A DNA stretch of 27,806 bases, taken from assembly GCA_934454585.1 (NCBI GenBank), contig CAKSFP010000033.1:1-27806 (forward strand), read 5' to 3'. The notes beneath the pieces are model-generated. The model was not told the origin of the DNA. It saw only the letters and a program-made list of their open reading frames with translations, and did not search any database. Source of the stretch: an uncultured Clostridia bacterium (GTDB taxonomy: Bacteria > Bacillota > Clostridia > UMGS1810). Numbering within the stretch: the stretch's first letter is position 1; each line of letters opens with the position of its first letter. Shown in pieces: positions 1-7,539 of this stretch. A program made the translations under genes and the position numbers.

Positions 1-79
1 AGGAAAGCCTAAACTCGGCTATCCTGCCCACTAAAAACCGATATTTTGTCATAGAAAAATCTAATTTACAGAAAAAACC

Positions 80-859
80 TCACACTCCCGTTCTTTTTCT
101 AAATTCAGACGGTGAAACACCGAATTCCTTTTTAAAGAAACGACTAAACGCATACAGCGACGAAAATCCCAAAGCGTCTGCAATGTCCGAAACTGCATAG
201 TTGCTTGTGCACAACATTTTTTTTGCCGAATCGGCAATCAGTCTGTTTTTATAGGCAAGAGGCGAGCATTTGTATTCGCTGTTAAAAATTCTACGCATTT
301 GCGACTCACTTAGAAAGCATAAATTCGCAAGTGTTTTCATGGAAATATTCTCCGTATAATGTCTGTTAATATACTCTATGACCGACTGAATTTTTGAATT
401 TGACTTTTTTTGCAACCCGCTTTTCTTTTTCAGGACTGACAAAATAAGCGTATATACCGAGCATATTGCCGCAACACTTGAGACAGCGTCATCGGACACT
501 GTTTTTATGTTTTCAAACACTCGCTCCATTTCCTCGTCCGTATGGAGTCCGGCCATCTGCGGCGTGTCGGAAAATGTGATGTATTTGCCGTTTTCATCCG
601 CAATGTCCAACTCAATCTGCAAGCATCTTGCATTTTTATCAAGTACTTCATAACGATAGTTTCCTCCTCTCGGGAGATATACAAGCTCGCCGCAGTGTGC
701 TGTAAAATTGTCATTTAAAAAGCGGTAATGATATGTTCCTTGACGAATGTAAAGAAATGAACTGTGCTCACGGTTGTTTATTTGCCGGCGAAAAATTTGC
801 GGTGTGTATTCCAAATATGTATGCACCTCAAAATAATACGGTGCTCTTAAAAGCTTCAA
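80..859 (-). CDS. AraC-family transcriptional regulator
   Basis: A 259-residue protein with a cupin-like N-terminal sensor half (about residues 5-110, rich in short beta-strand segments such as GELVYLPRGG) and a C-terminal double helix-turn-helix of AraC/XylS type (about 160-259). The end carries the family signature ISDIADALGFSS-like helix followed by FSRFFKKEFGVSPSEFRK. It should bind DNA as a dimer and respond to a sugar or sugar acid; the effector cannot be read from sequence. The start is a TTG: no ATG lies in frame upstream before stops, and a GGAG at 869-872 stands 9 nt before it. It is transcribed away from the catabolic genes and has its own promoter (894-922). A short inverted repeat at 1-25 may be part of its terminator, but the downstream side is outside the window. 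Family assignment is firm, target unknown. Confidence 0.9.
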   Translation of the reverse strand: MKLLRAPYYFEVHTYLEYTPQIFRRQINNREHSSFLYIRQGTYHYRFLNDNFTAHCGELVYLPRGGNYRYEVLDKNARCLQIELDIADENGKYITFSDTPQMAGLHTDEEMERVFENIKTVSDDAVSSVAAICSVYTLILSVLKKKSGLQKKSNSKIQSVIEYINRHYTENISMKTLANLCFLSESQMRRIFNSEYKCSPLAYKNRLIADSAKKMLCTSNYAVSDIADALGFSSLYAFSRFFKKEFGVSPSEFRKRTGV

Positions 860-893
860 AGGTCATCACTCCATTTGCTGCAATTTTATGTAT

Positions 894-922
894 ATTCTAT
901 CACACTGTCTTGTTTTTGTAAA
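894..922 (-). promoter_or_regulatory. Sigma-A promoter for the 80-859 AraC gene
   Basis: Read on the minus strand: -35 TTTACA (917-922), 17-nt spacer, -10 TAGAAT (894-899) preceded by TGA, an extended -10. It lies about 35 nt upstream of the TTG start. Confidence 0.65.
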
Positions 923-1087
923 CCGATATGCGTGAAAATGACAAATTATTGCTCAAAAGAACTACTGTTTCAAAAACTAATGAATGAGAAATGAATATTC
1001 TGTCAATTATGTAGCTTTTTTTAATACGCTCAAAGGCTGCGTCTGCAAGCAAATGAGTTCAAAAATTCAATTTGCCTAAATAATTGC

Positions 1088-1129
1088 AAAAACACGCATA
1101 TTACTTTTAACGGGTATGTGTGTTTTTTT
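1088..1129. terminator. Probable bidirectional intrinsic terminator
   Basis: Left arm AAAAACACGCATA (1088-1100) pairs with TATGTGTGTTTTT (1115-1127) with one G-T wobble. A run of Ts follows on the plus strand and a run of As precedes the stem, so a T-run also follows it on the minus strand. Its only obvious client is the leftward AraC gene ending at 1341, about 210 nt away. Confidence 0.45.
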
Positions 1130-1340
1130 GGTATGTTTTGTTTACCGACAGACTAAATTACGCAAGTTTTGCAGCCGCCTTTTGGTATACATTCTGCTTT
1201 CCTTCAAATATCAGAGCAACAAAAGCCTGCCATGCGGCGAACAAAGCAGTTTTTTAGGTGAAGCGTAGCGAGAAAAACGATTTAATATTACATATATTCA
1301 AGATTTAGAGGACTTTTCGGCGGCATATTTCTTGACATTT

Positions 1341-2201
1341 TCAGTTCCTTCTATACAAACTCGGCGTGCACCCTATGTTTTTCTTGAAAAGTTTAGAAAA
1401 ATACCGCTGATCTTGTATTCCAATGCAGTTTGATATTTCGGAAATTGAAAGATTGGTGTTTGCAAGCAGTGAGCACGCTTTTTCAATTCTGTAGTTTTTT
1501 ATCATTTCCCGGGGTGTTAATCCTGTTTCGACCTTGAAAAGCCGCGAAAAATACTCAACGGATAAATTTAATGAGTCTGCGAGAGATTTGATGCTTATAT
1601 TACTGTCATAATGAAACCTTATGAAATTTTCCGCCTCGCGGATATACAGATTATTTGAGTGATATGTAATTTCATGTGTGTCCGTTCCGTGAACATCGTA
1701 ATCGGCAACAACCTCCGAAAACCGCTCGGAAGTCTTGTTGTACAATGAGGCAAAAAATGAATATAATGCAGACAATGTATTCATTTTACCGTAACTGTTG
1801 TTGATTTGTGTTGAATCTATTATCCTGTTGATTGCATCTTCCGTTTCATTTGGATTTGGACAGTTATATACGGGATACTCTCGTGTTATTCCGAGACTTT
1901 TAATATATGAGTCAGAGCGTGTTCCGTATACCCCAACCCACAAATTGCTCCACAAACTGCCCTTTGCTGTGTAATATATTTTTTCGTTTGGAAACATACA
2001 AAGCAGCTGCCCCGAACAAAGATTGTAGTGCTTTTTATTCAAAAAGAGTATGGCGTCACCCTCTTTTATGTATACGAGCAGATAGTGATCCCGTATCTGC
2101 GGTCCGTAGCTGTGATTTTGCGTTTTAACTCTTTTTCCGCAATAATACATATTCAGTTCGTCCGCACCCGTATAGCTAAACCTTTTTTCAATATAATCCA
2201 T
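1341..2201 (-). CDS. AraC-family transcriptional regulator, divergent from the sugar-acid operon
   Basis: A 286-residue AraC regulator. The N-terminal half is a cupin-like effector domain (around YGPQIRDHYLLVYIKEGDA and a later GQLLCMFPNEKIYY strand pair). The C-terminal ~100 residues are the AraC double HTH (IKSLADSLNLSVEYFSRLFK, then ISEISNCIGIQDQRYFSKLFKK). The start was placed at the ATG at 2199-2201 because AAGGGGG sits 7 nt upstream; an in-frame ATG further up (2243) would lie inside the 111-bp repeat and has no such site. It diverges from the dehydratase operon starting at 2429, so it is the natural candidate regulator of that operon. The shared intergenic region is mostly the 111-bp repeat. 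The effector is unknown. Confidence 0.9.
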   Translation of the reverse strand: MDYIEKRFSYTGADELNMYYCGKRVKTQNHSYGPQIRDHYLLVYIKEGDAILFLNKKHYNLCSGQLLCMFPNEKIYYTAKGSLWSNLWVGVYGTRSDSYIKSLGITREYPVYNCPNPNETEDAINRIIDSTQINNSYGKMNTLSALYSFFASLYNKTSERFSEVVADYDVHGTDTHEITYHSNNLYIREAENFIRFHYDSNISIKSLADSLNLSVEYFSRLFKVETGLTPREMIKNYRIEKACSLLANTNLSISEISNCIGIQDQRYFSKLFKKNIGCTPSLYRRN

Positions 2202-2219
2202 GTCGACACCCCCTTGATT

Positions 2220-2330
2220 TATGGTATAATAAACACAAATCAATGTCTATTTTAAGCTTATGCTTAAAATCTTAAGTGTTTATTGAACCGGTGTGTAGCA
2301 AGCCGATTACGGCTTGCACTTATGGTATAA
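2220..2330. repeat. 111-bp structured repeat, copy 1
   Basis: Identical at all 111 positions to 14334-14444. Both ends carry the 10-bp direct repeat TATGGTATAA (2220-2229 and 2321-2330). Inside are three perfect inverted repeats: AATAAACAC (2228-2236) with GTGTTTATT (2276-2284); nested within it ATTTTAAGC (2249-2257) with GCTTAAAAT (2262-2270); and a separate hairpin GCAAGCCG (2298-2305) with CGGCTTGC (2310-2317) around ATTA. It fills the space between a divergent AraC gene and the sugar-acid operon. It may be a MITE-like element or a duplicated control region. Confidence 0.9.
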
Positions 2331-2371
2331 CAAAATGTCAAATTTGTCAACATATTAGTCAAATAAATCCA

Positions 2372-2401
2372 TTGAAAATCAAAATGCGAATATGATAAAA
2401 T
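2372..2401 (+). promoter_or_regulatory. Sigma-A promoter of the sugar-acid operon
   Basis: TTGAAA (2372-2377), 18-nt spacer, TAAAAT (2396-2401) with TG two bases before the -10 (extended -10). Transcription would begin near 2408, leaving a leader of about 20 nt before the start at 2429 and almost none before the upstream ATG at 2414, which favours 2429. Confidence 0.6.
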
Positions 2402-2428
2402 GAACAAAAAAATATGAGGATGGATACC

Positions 2429-4123
2429 ATGGAGAATAACTATTCGGCAAAATGGAAAAAAAGAGGAGACAGAACCGGGATGCTGAGAAACGCCCTTTTG
2501 AAATCAATGGGTTACACAGATGCAGACATTGAAAAACCGATTATCGGAATTATAAACACATGGGCAGAAACAAACCCCGGGCACATACATTTTCGTCAGC
2601 TTGCAGATGCCGTAAAAAGAGGCGTATGGGCAGCCGGCGGATTTCCGCTGGAAGTAAACACTATGTCAATCTGCGAGGTGTTTTTTGATATTTCAAGCCT
2701 GGTTTATAGGAATTTGCTTTCAATAACCACAGAGGAACTTATCGAACGGCATCCGTTTGACGGAGTGGTACTTATAGGCGGCTGTGACAAAAATGTTCCG
2801 GCACAGCTTATGGCGGCTGTTTCGGCAAACAAGCCGACAATTTATCTTCCGGGCGGTGCGATGCTCCCGGGAAGTTACAAAGGAAAGACGCTTGCCTGCG
2901 GAACAGATAGTTTTTATCTTTATAACGACTATACCTCGGGTAAAATCTCGCTTGAGGAAATGACAAAACATGAAGGCTGCCTTTACGGAAGTGCCGGAGC
3001 CTGCCCGATAATGGGCACGGCAAACACCTGCCAGACCGTTACCGAGGCACTCGGCATTGCACTGCCGAATTCTGCTTCCTGCCTTGGCGTGTCTGCGGAA
3101 AAATTACGCATTAGCGAGGAGACCGGGCGAAAAGCGGTTGAACTTGTGGAAAAAGACATAAAATGCTTGGATATAATTAACGAAAAATCCATTGAAAATG
3201 CCATTCGAGTGCTAATGGCAACTGGTGGCTCAACAAATCTCATTATACACCTTATCGCAATAGCAAAGCGAGCTAACATCAATCTTAAGCTTGATGATTT
3301 TGAAAGGATAAGTAAAGAAACACCTGTACTTGTAAATGTGAAACCGCATGGAACGGAAAATGTCGGCATGGGATTTCATAATGCCGGCGGTGTGGCATCG
3401 CTTATGAAAGAAATGCTGGGCATGCTTAACGGCGATTGCCTCACGGTCAGCGGAAAAACGGTGGCTGAAAATCTTGAGGAAATTGATATGCCGTACGACA
3501 CAAACACCATAAGGCCGCTCGACAATCCAATTGAGGAAAAAGGCGGCATTGCAATTCTCTACGGCAACCTTGCACCAAACGGAGCAGTAATAAAGCGCAG
3601 TGCGGCAAGCGAACATCTACTCAGCCACAGAGGACCTGCAAAGGTGTTTGAAGATTTGAAAGAATGTCAGGATTACCTTCTTGATGAAAACTCACCCGTT
3701 ACGCCGGACACCGTGATAGTATTGCGCGGCTACGGGCCAAAGGGCGCTCCGGGTATGCCCGAAAACGGCAATTTTATGCCGCTTCCGCCAAAGCTTAACA
3801 AAATGGGAATTAATGACTTTGTGCGCATAACCGACTCACGAATGTCGGGCGGCTGCTTCGGCACACAAGTTCTTCATGTTGCACCGGAAAGTGCTGTGGG
3901 CGGCCCGCTTGCAGTTGTCAGAGACGGAGATATAATCCATCTTGATGTGGATAAAAACATCATAGAGGTTGAAATCTCGGACGAAGAATTGCAAAGAAGA
4001 TTGAAAAATTTTGTCCCGAAAGAGCACAAGGATATAAAACGCGGTTTTGTGCGCAACTTTATAGACAATGTCACTCAGGCAGACGAAGGCTGTGACCTTA
4101 CATATATGCAATACAGGGATTAA
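2429..4123 (+). CDS. IlvD/Edd-family sugar-acid dehydratase
   Basis: A 564-residue, full-length member of the dihydroxy-acid / phosphogluconate dehydratase family. It should remove water from an aldonic acid (for example galactonate, gluconate, arabinonate or xylonate) to give a 2-keto-3-deoxy acid, using an Fe-S cluster and Mg2+. Candidate cluster cysteines are C82 (MSICEVF), C119 (GGCDKN) and C192 (GACPIMGTANTC). The usual TPC cysteine of many sugar dehydratases is NPG here, as in the oxygen-sensitive IlvD branch where the ligand lies in the later GVCDG-like segment. The C-terminal ITDSRMSGGCFG and VGGPLAVVRDGD motifs are present. Start at 2429 chosen because GAGGATG precedes it at normal spacing; the ATGs at 2414 and 2420 are possible. 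First gene of the operon, with no ilv biosynthetic neighbours, so a catabolic role is inferred. Exact substrate unknown. Confidence 0.9.
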   Translation: MENNYSAKWKKRGDRTGMLRNALLKSMGYTDADIEKPIIGIINTWAETNPGHIHFRQLADAVKRGVWAAGGFPLEVNTMSICEVFFDISSLVYRNLLSITTEELIERHPFDGVVLIGGCDKNVPAQLMAAVSANKPTIYLPGGAMLPGSYKGKTLACGTDSFYLYNDYTSGKISLEEMTKHEGCLYGSAGACPIMGTANTCQTVTEALGIALPNSASCLGVSAEKLRISEETGRKAVELVEKDIKCLDIINEKSIENAIRVLMATGGSTNLIIHLIAIAKRANINLKLDDFERISKETPVLVNVKPHGTENVGMGFHNAGGVASLMKEMLGMLNGDCLTVSGKTVAENLEEIDMPYDTNTIRPLDNPIEEKGGIAILYGNLAPNGAVIKRSAASEHLLSHRGPAKVFEDLKECQDYLLDENSPVTPDTVIVLRGYGPKGAPGMPENGNFMPLPPKLNKMGINDFVRITDSRMSGGCFGTQVLHVAPESAVGGPLAVVRDGDIIHLDVDKNIIEVEISDEELQRRLKNFVPKEHKDIKRGFVRNFIDNVTQADEGCDLTYMQYRD

Positions 4124-4136
4124 AGGAGAATTTGAT

Positions 4137-5042
4137 ATGACAGAAATAAAAGGGATATGCCCTATAATAGCCGCTCCGTTTACCGAAAGCGGCGAAGTGG
4201 ATTACAACGGTTTGGAAAATTTAGTAAAAACATTGATACAAGGCGGCTGCGGGGCAGTAACGCTTTTCGGAATAGCCGGTGAATATTACAAACTCAGCGA
4301 TGACGAACGCACAAAGATGGCGGAGGTTACCGTTAAAGCGACAAAGGAGGCGGGCGGAAAAACCATAATATCCGTAACCGACCATTCCACAGAGGTTGCC
4401 GTTGCCCGTGCAAAACAGTTTGAGGCGCTCGGTGCGGACTGTCTTATGCTCTTGCCGCCGTTTTTCTTAAAACCGGGTGCAAAATATCTGTATGAGCACA
4501 TGAAAGCAATTGCAAATGCCGTTAAAATTCCTATTATGGCGCAGTATGCACCGGAGCAGACCGGCGTTGCAATTCCTCCGGAAACTTTCTGCAAACTTGA
4601 AAAAGAATGCCCAAATATGATTTACTACAAAATTGAGTGTAAACCTGCCGGACCATATGTAACCAACCTTATGAAACTAACCGACGGAAAAATGAAAATC
4701 TTTGTCGGCAATGCCGGATTTCAGCTTATAGAGTGCATGGACAGAGGCGCAGCCGGTGCAATGCCGGGCTGCTCGATGTATGATGTGTACCTCGATATAT
4801 ACAATAACTATGCAAGCGGCAATCGTGAAAAGGCAATAGAGCTTCACAATAAACTTTTGCCGATGCTTAACCACATCAGACAAAATGTGGAACAAATTAT
4901 ATCATTTGAAAAACGGATATTAAAAAGGCGTGGTATAATCACCTGCGATTACTGCCGAAAACCGTCTTACGATACAGACGAATATTTCGACAAGCTGTTC
5001 GATGAATTCTATGATGAAATGTCAAAAAGATACGGTTGGTAA
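4137..5042 (+). CDS. DapA-family aldolase/lyase (KDG aldolase-like)
   Basis: A 301-residue TIM-barrel protein of the dihydrodipicolinate synthase / N-acetylneuraminate lyase family. The family works through a Schiff base: here K165 (IYYKIE) is the expected lysine and Y137 (AQYAPEQTG) the partner tyrosine. The usual G-T-T-G-E loop reads GIAGE (45-49), so it is not a standard lysine-pathway DapA. Beside a sugar-acid dehydratase the likely reaction is direct cleavage of a 2-keto-3-deoxy acid to pyruvate and an aldehyde, or dehydration of a keto-deoxy acid as in the 5-keto-4-deoxyglucarate dehydratase branch. The ATG follows AAAGGAG by 8 nt and lies 13 nt after the dehydratase stop; a longer open frame running back into the dehydratase gene is ignored. 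Family firm, substrate inferred. Confidence 0.88.
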   Translation: MTEIKGICPIIAAPFTESGEVDYNGLENLVKTLIQGGCGAVTLFGIAGEYYKLSDDERTKMAEVTVKATKEAGGKTIISVTDHSTEVAVARAKQFEALGADCLMLLPPFFLKPGAKYLYEHMKAIANAVKIPIMAQYAPEQTGVAIPPETFCKLEKECPNMIYYKIECKPAGPYVTNLMKLTDGKMKIFVGNAGFQLIECMDRGAAGAMPGCSMYDVYLDIYNNYASGNREKAIELHNKLLPMLNHIRQNVEQIISFEKRILKRRGIITCDYCRKPSYDTDEYFDKLFDEFYDEMSKRYGW

Positions 5043-5068
5043 ATATAATAGAAGCGAGGTAAAATTTT

Positions 5069-6067
5069 ATGTTGTTTTCAGAATTCGAAGGCGTTAATGT
5101 TAATGATTATCAAAGATTAAACGGCGAAACCGACGATGCAGGCAGAATACAGCGTGCCGTTGATGCTAACACAAAGGGTGTGGTTATATTCCCGGAGGGG
5201 ACTTATACCATAAGCAAACCGATACGCATAACCAACCATTGTTCGCTCAAACTGGCAAAGAACGCCAAACTTCTTTGCATAGCAGAAATGGAGTTTATGA
5301 TTGATTGGGACGGCGGCAGAGAAATGTTTTTCCATGACTACGGTATGTTCATAACCGGAGGCACTATTGACGGAGGAGCATTGTCGGGAGGAATAAAATT
5401 AAGCAATATTCATCATTTGACAATGCGTGATATGTGGTTTAAAGATTGCAAAGTTGGATTGCGTGTCGGCAACAAAGATGACCTTAGAAATTATGAACTT
5501 GCCGCATATAATTTGTATTTCAGAAACGAGGTCGGCATACCGGACAGCATCGGCGTAGATTTATACAGTCATGGCGATCATTATTTTGATACAATTATAG
5601 TGGTGGATTATCAAACAGGATTTCACATAAATTCCTATGCCACATTTATGTCTAAGTGCCATACATGGGTAAGTAATATTGTACCGGATATGGAAAAGAC
5701 AATAGGTTATGATTTGGATACGCGCTCAAATTGCGTAACATTATCGGATTGTTATGTTGATACCGCCAAAATCGGTGTAAGGATAAAAGGGATAAATTGT
5801 CGTATGTCAAATGTTTTTGGTTACCAAAATACTATTTACGGCGGCAGAGAACACACATTCTTCCTATACGAATCAGAATTTCCGTTTTATGTGCAGGGCG
5901 GTTCATTTCACGGACGAGAAGGTTGCGATGATAGCTTTTTCAAAGGTGAATACAATGGGAAAATATACATGGGCGGCATCTATTGTACGCAACTTAAAGA
6001 TACCGAAATACTGGAATTATGTAAAAACAACAATCATTTTATCGATACGATGCCTTGGCAAAGTTAA
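5069..6067 (+). CDS. Right-handed beta-helix, pectate-lyase-superfamily-like protein
   Basis: A 332-residue protein opening with the pectate-lyase-3 / GH28-type beta-helix entry: a D-D-x-x-x-I-Q-x-A-V segment (GETDDAGRIQRAVDA), then VVIFPEGTYTISKPI, then repeated short strands (ITGGTIDGG, LTMRDMWFKDC, VTLSDCYVDT, CRMSNVFGYQN). Such folds bind or cleave acidic polysaccharides. I cannot identify catalytic residues with confidence; an HGDHYFDTI stretch near residue 170 is a candidate region. There is no signal peptide, unlike most secreted pectin enzymes, so the protein would meet small imported fragments in the cytoplasm. It is in the operon between the aldolase and an SDR, with GAGG upstream of the ATG. 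It could be a lyase, glycosidase or epimerase-like protein. Confidence 0.7.
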   Translation: MLFSEFEGVNVNDYQRLNGETDDAGRIQRAVDANTKGVVIFPEGTYTISKPIRITNHCSLKLAKNAKLLCIAEMEFMIDWDGGREMFFHDYGMFITGGTIDGGALSGGIKLSNIHHLTMRDMWFKDCKVGLRVGNKDDLRNYELAAYNLYFRNEVGIPDSIGVDLYSHGDHYFDTIIVVDYQTGFHINSYATFMSKCHTWVSNIVPDMEKTIGYDLDTRSNCVTLSDCYVDTAKIGVRIKGINCRMSNVFGYQNTIYGGREHTFFLYESEFPFYVQGGSFHGREGCDDSFFKGEYNGKIYMGGIYCTQLKDTEILELCKNNNHFIDTMPWQS

Positions 6068-6082
6068 AGAAAGGACTATGTA

Positions 6083-6847
6083 ATGGAAGAATGTAAAACA
6101 GTATTTATAACGGGCGGCGGCACAGGGATAGGCAGCGGAATAGCCATTGAATTTGCAAAGGCAGGGTATGATGTGGCAATTTCTTATTGCGGCAGTGCAG
6201 AGGGGGCTGCTGCAACAATCGAAAAAATCAAAAAACTCGGTCGCAAGGCTATATCAATAAAGTCAGATGTCAGCAAAATATCCAATATTAACTATATGTT
6301 TGATGAAGTTGTATCGTATTTCGGACGGATAGATGTTTTTGTCAATAACGCAGGAATTACAGAAAAAGCCGACTTTTTGAACACAACACCGGAAATGTTT
6401 GATAAAATATGCGCTGTTGACTATCGAGGAGCTTTTTTCTGCATACAGAAAGCGGCGCAAATAATGGCGGATAAATGTATATGCGGGAGTATAATTCTCA
6501 TTTCATCAAATAATTCAACCGCACATTTTGCGGATGTTGCCGTGTATGCATCGGCAAAGTCGGCGGCAGAGAAAATGTCTCGTCACGCCGCTATTGAACT
6601 TGCAAAGTACGGAATAAGGGTGAATGCCATTGCACCGGGTTGGACGGATACCGGTGCGGCACGGCTTGATGCAAAAGAAGAAACATATTATAAAATTCCG
6701 CTCAAAAAATGGACAACGGTTAAAGAGATTGGACAAACGGCTGTATTTTTGTCATCAAATTCGGCATCTTCAATAACAGGAACAACCATTCTCATTGATA
6801 ACGGTGCTTGTCTTGTTTCGGATAAATGTGAAAGGTATGGTTTTTAA
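6083..6847 (+). CDS. SDR-family NAD(P)-dependent dehydrogenase
   Basis: A 254-residue classical short-chain dehydrogenase. The N-terminal TGGGTGIGSG (10-19) is the dinucleotide-binding loop, NNAG lies at 88-91, and the catalytic set is S142, Y155 and K159 (VYASAKS). The C-terminal half has the usual VNAIAPGWTDT and a FLSSNSASSITG-TILIDNG ending. Expected to oxidise or reduce a hydroxyl of a sugar, sugar acid or keto-deoxy acid. ATG at 6083, preceded by AAAGGA and 15 nt after the beta-helix gene; the next gene starts 2 nt after its stop, so the genes are co-transcribed. Substrate not readable; a sugar 1-dehydrogenase making an aldonolactone, or a keto-deoxy-acid dehydrogenase, both fit. Confidence 0.9.
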   Translation: MEECKTVFITGGGTGIGSGIAIEFAKAGYDVAISYCGSAEGAAATIEKIKKLGRKAISIKSDVSKISNINYMFDEVVSYFGRIDVFVNNAGITEKADFLNTTPEMFDKICAVDYRGAFFCIQKAAQIMADKCICGSIILISSNNSTAHFADVAVYASAKSAAEKMSRHAAIELAKYGIRVNAIAPGWTDTGAARLDAKEETYYKIPLKKWTTVKEIGQTAVFLSSNSASSITGTTILIDNGACLVSDKCERYGF

Positions 6848-6849
6848 TT

Positions 6850-7527
6850 ATGAAAGTAACATGGATTGGGCAAGCAGGATTGTTGTTTGAAACAAGTGAT
6901 ATGAAAATCATTATTGACCCATATTTTTCGGATAGCTGTGAAAAACAAAATGCAAAACTTGTAAGGAAAGTTCCGGTGAAAACGGAACTAACAAAGCTTA
7001 AACCGGATATAGTTGTGCTGACGCATAATCACCTGGATCATACAGATCCTGAAACACTGCCTTATTTTATAAACGGAAAAACTCATGTGAAAGTAATTTT
7101 GTCGGAAAATGCACATGATTTTGTAAAAAAATTAGGCGGCCCGACGAATGACTATATAATTTTTAAGACCGGTACGGAGTGGAGCGAAAAAAATGTGCAC
7201 CTTAGTGCTGTGCCAGCATACCATTCTGAAAACAGTGCTTTCGGAGTGATAATTGAAGCAGAGGGGTTAAAGTATTATGTAACGGGCGACACATTATACA
7301 ATAAAAATATATTTGATTGCTTGCCCGATGACTTGTATGCTGTATTTCTCCCGATAAACGGCGTCGGAAACAACATGAACATGATTGATGCTGCAAGATT
7401 TGCAAAGATGTGCGGTGCAAAATATGCCGTTCCAATGCATTTTGGAATGTTTGACGAAATAAATCCTAATTCGTTTGCGGCAGAAAATAAGGTCATTCCG
7501 CAGTTATATAAAGAAATAAGATTTTAA
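6850..7527 (+). CDS. Metallo-beta-lactamase-fold hydrolase, UlaG-like
   Basis: A 225-residue MBL-fold protein. The metal motif THNHLDHTD gives H59, H61, D63 and H64; H125 (PAYHSEN), D147 (TGDTLY) and H197 (VPMHFGMF) complete a two-metal site. The opening MKVTWIGQAG and the compact length resemble the UlaG / L-ascorbate-6-phosphate lactonase and YtkL-type group. In this operon a lactonase opening a sugar-acid lactone is an attractive inference, because the operon otherwise has a dehydrogenase and dehydratase but no lactonase; that role is not shown by sequence. It starts 2 nt after the SDR stop, and the ribosome binding site would lie within the SDR 3' end. General MBL phosphodiesterase activity is an alternative. 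Confidence 0.85.
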   Translation: MKVTWIGQAGLLFETSDMKIIIDPYFSDSCEKQNAKLVRKVPVKTELTKLKPDIVVLTHNHLDHTDPETLPYFINGKTHVKVILSENAHDFVKKLGGPTNDYIIFKTGTEWSEKNVHLSAVPAYHSENSAFGVIIEAEGLKYYVTGDTLYNKNIFDCLPDDLYAVFLPINGVGNNMNMIDAARFAKMCGAKYAVPMHFGMFDEINPNSFAAENKVIPQLYKEIRF

Positions 7528-7539
7528 CAGGTGGTTTTT

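Larger units (their letters stand above)
860..1340. other. Gene-free stretch between two regulators
   Basis: No credible coding region is seen on either strand in these 480 bases. The left end holds the promoter of the first AraC gene, and the middle holds a bidirectional hairpin (1088-1129). The part 1140-1340, just downstream of the second AraC gene, shows nothing I can identify. Confidence 0.5.

Noticed and set aside
2220..2330. Terminal TATGGTATAA repeats as ordinary target-site duplications
   Set aside because: The same 10 bases flank both copies, whereas duplications of random targets would differ between copies. Site-specific insertion at this sequence remains possible.
2429..4123. 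Branched-chain amino-acid dihydroxy-acid dehydratase (ilvD)
   Set aside because: No ilv or leu genes nearby; the gene heads an operon with keto-deoxy-acid aldolases and a DgoK kinase, so a sugar-acid role is more likely.
2429..4123. Loss of an Fe-S cysteine (NPG instead of TPC) as a sign of inactivity
   Set aside because: A cysteine is present in the MSICEVF segment, the position used by another IlvD branch, and other motifs are intact.
4137..5042. Lysine-biosynthesis dihydrodipicolinate synthase (dapA)
   Set aside because: The G-T-T-G-E loop is changed to GIAGE and the neighbours are sugar-acid catabolic genes.
7531..7539. GTG start for Eda paralog 1
   Set aside because: It overlaps the AGGTGG ribosome binding site of the ATG at 7540.
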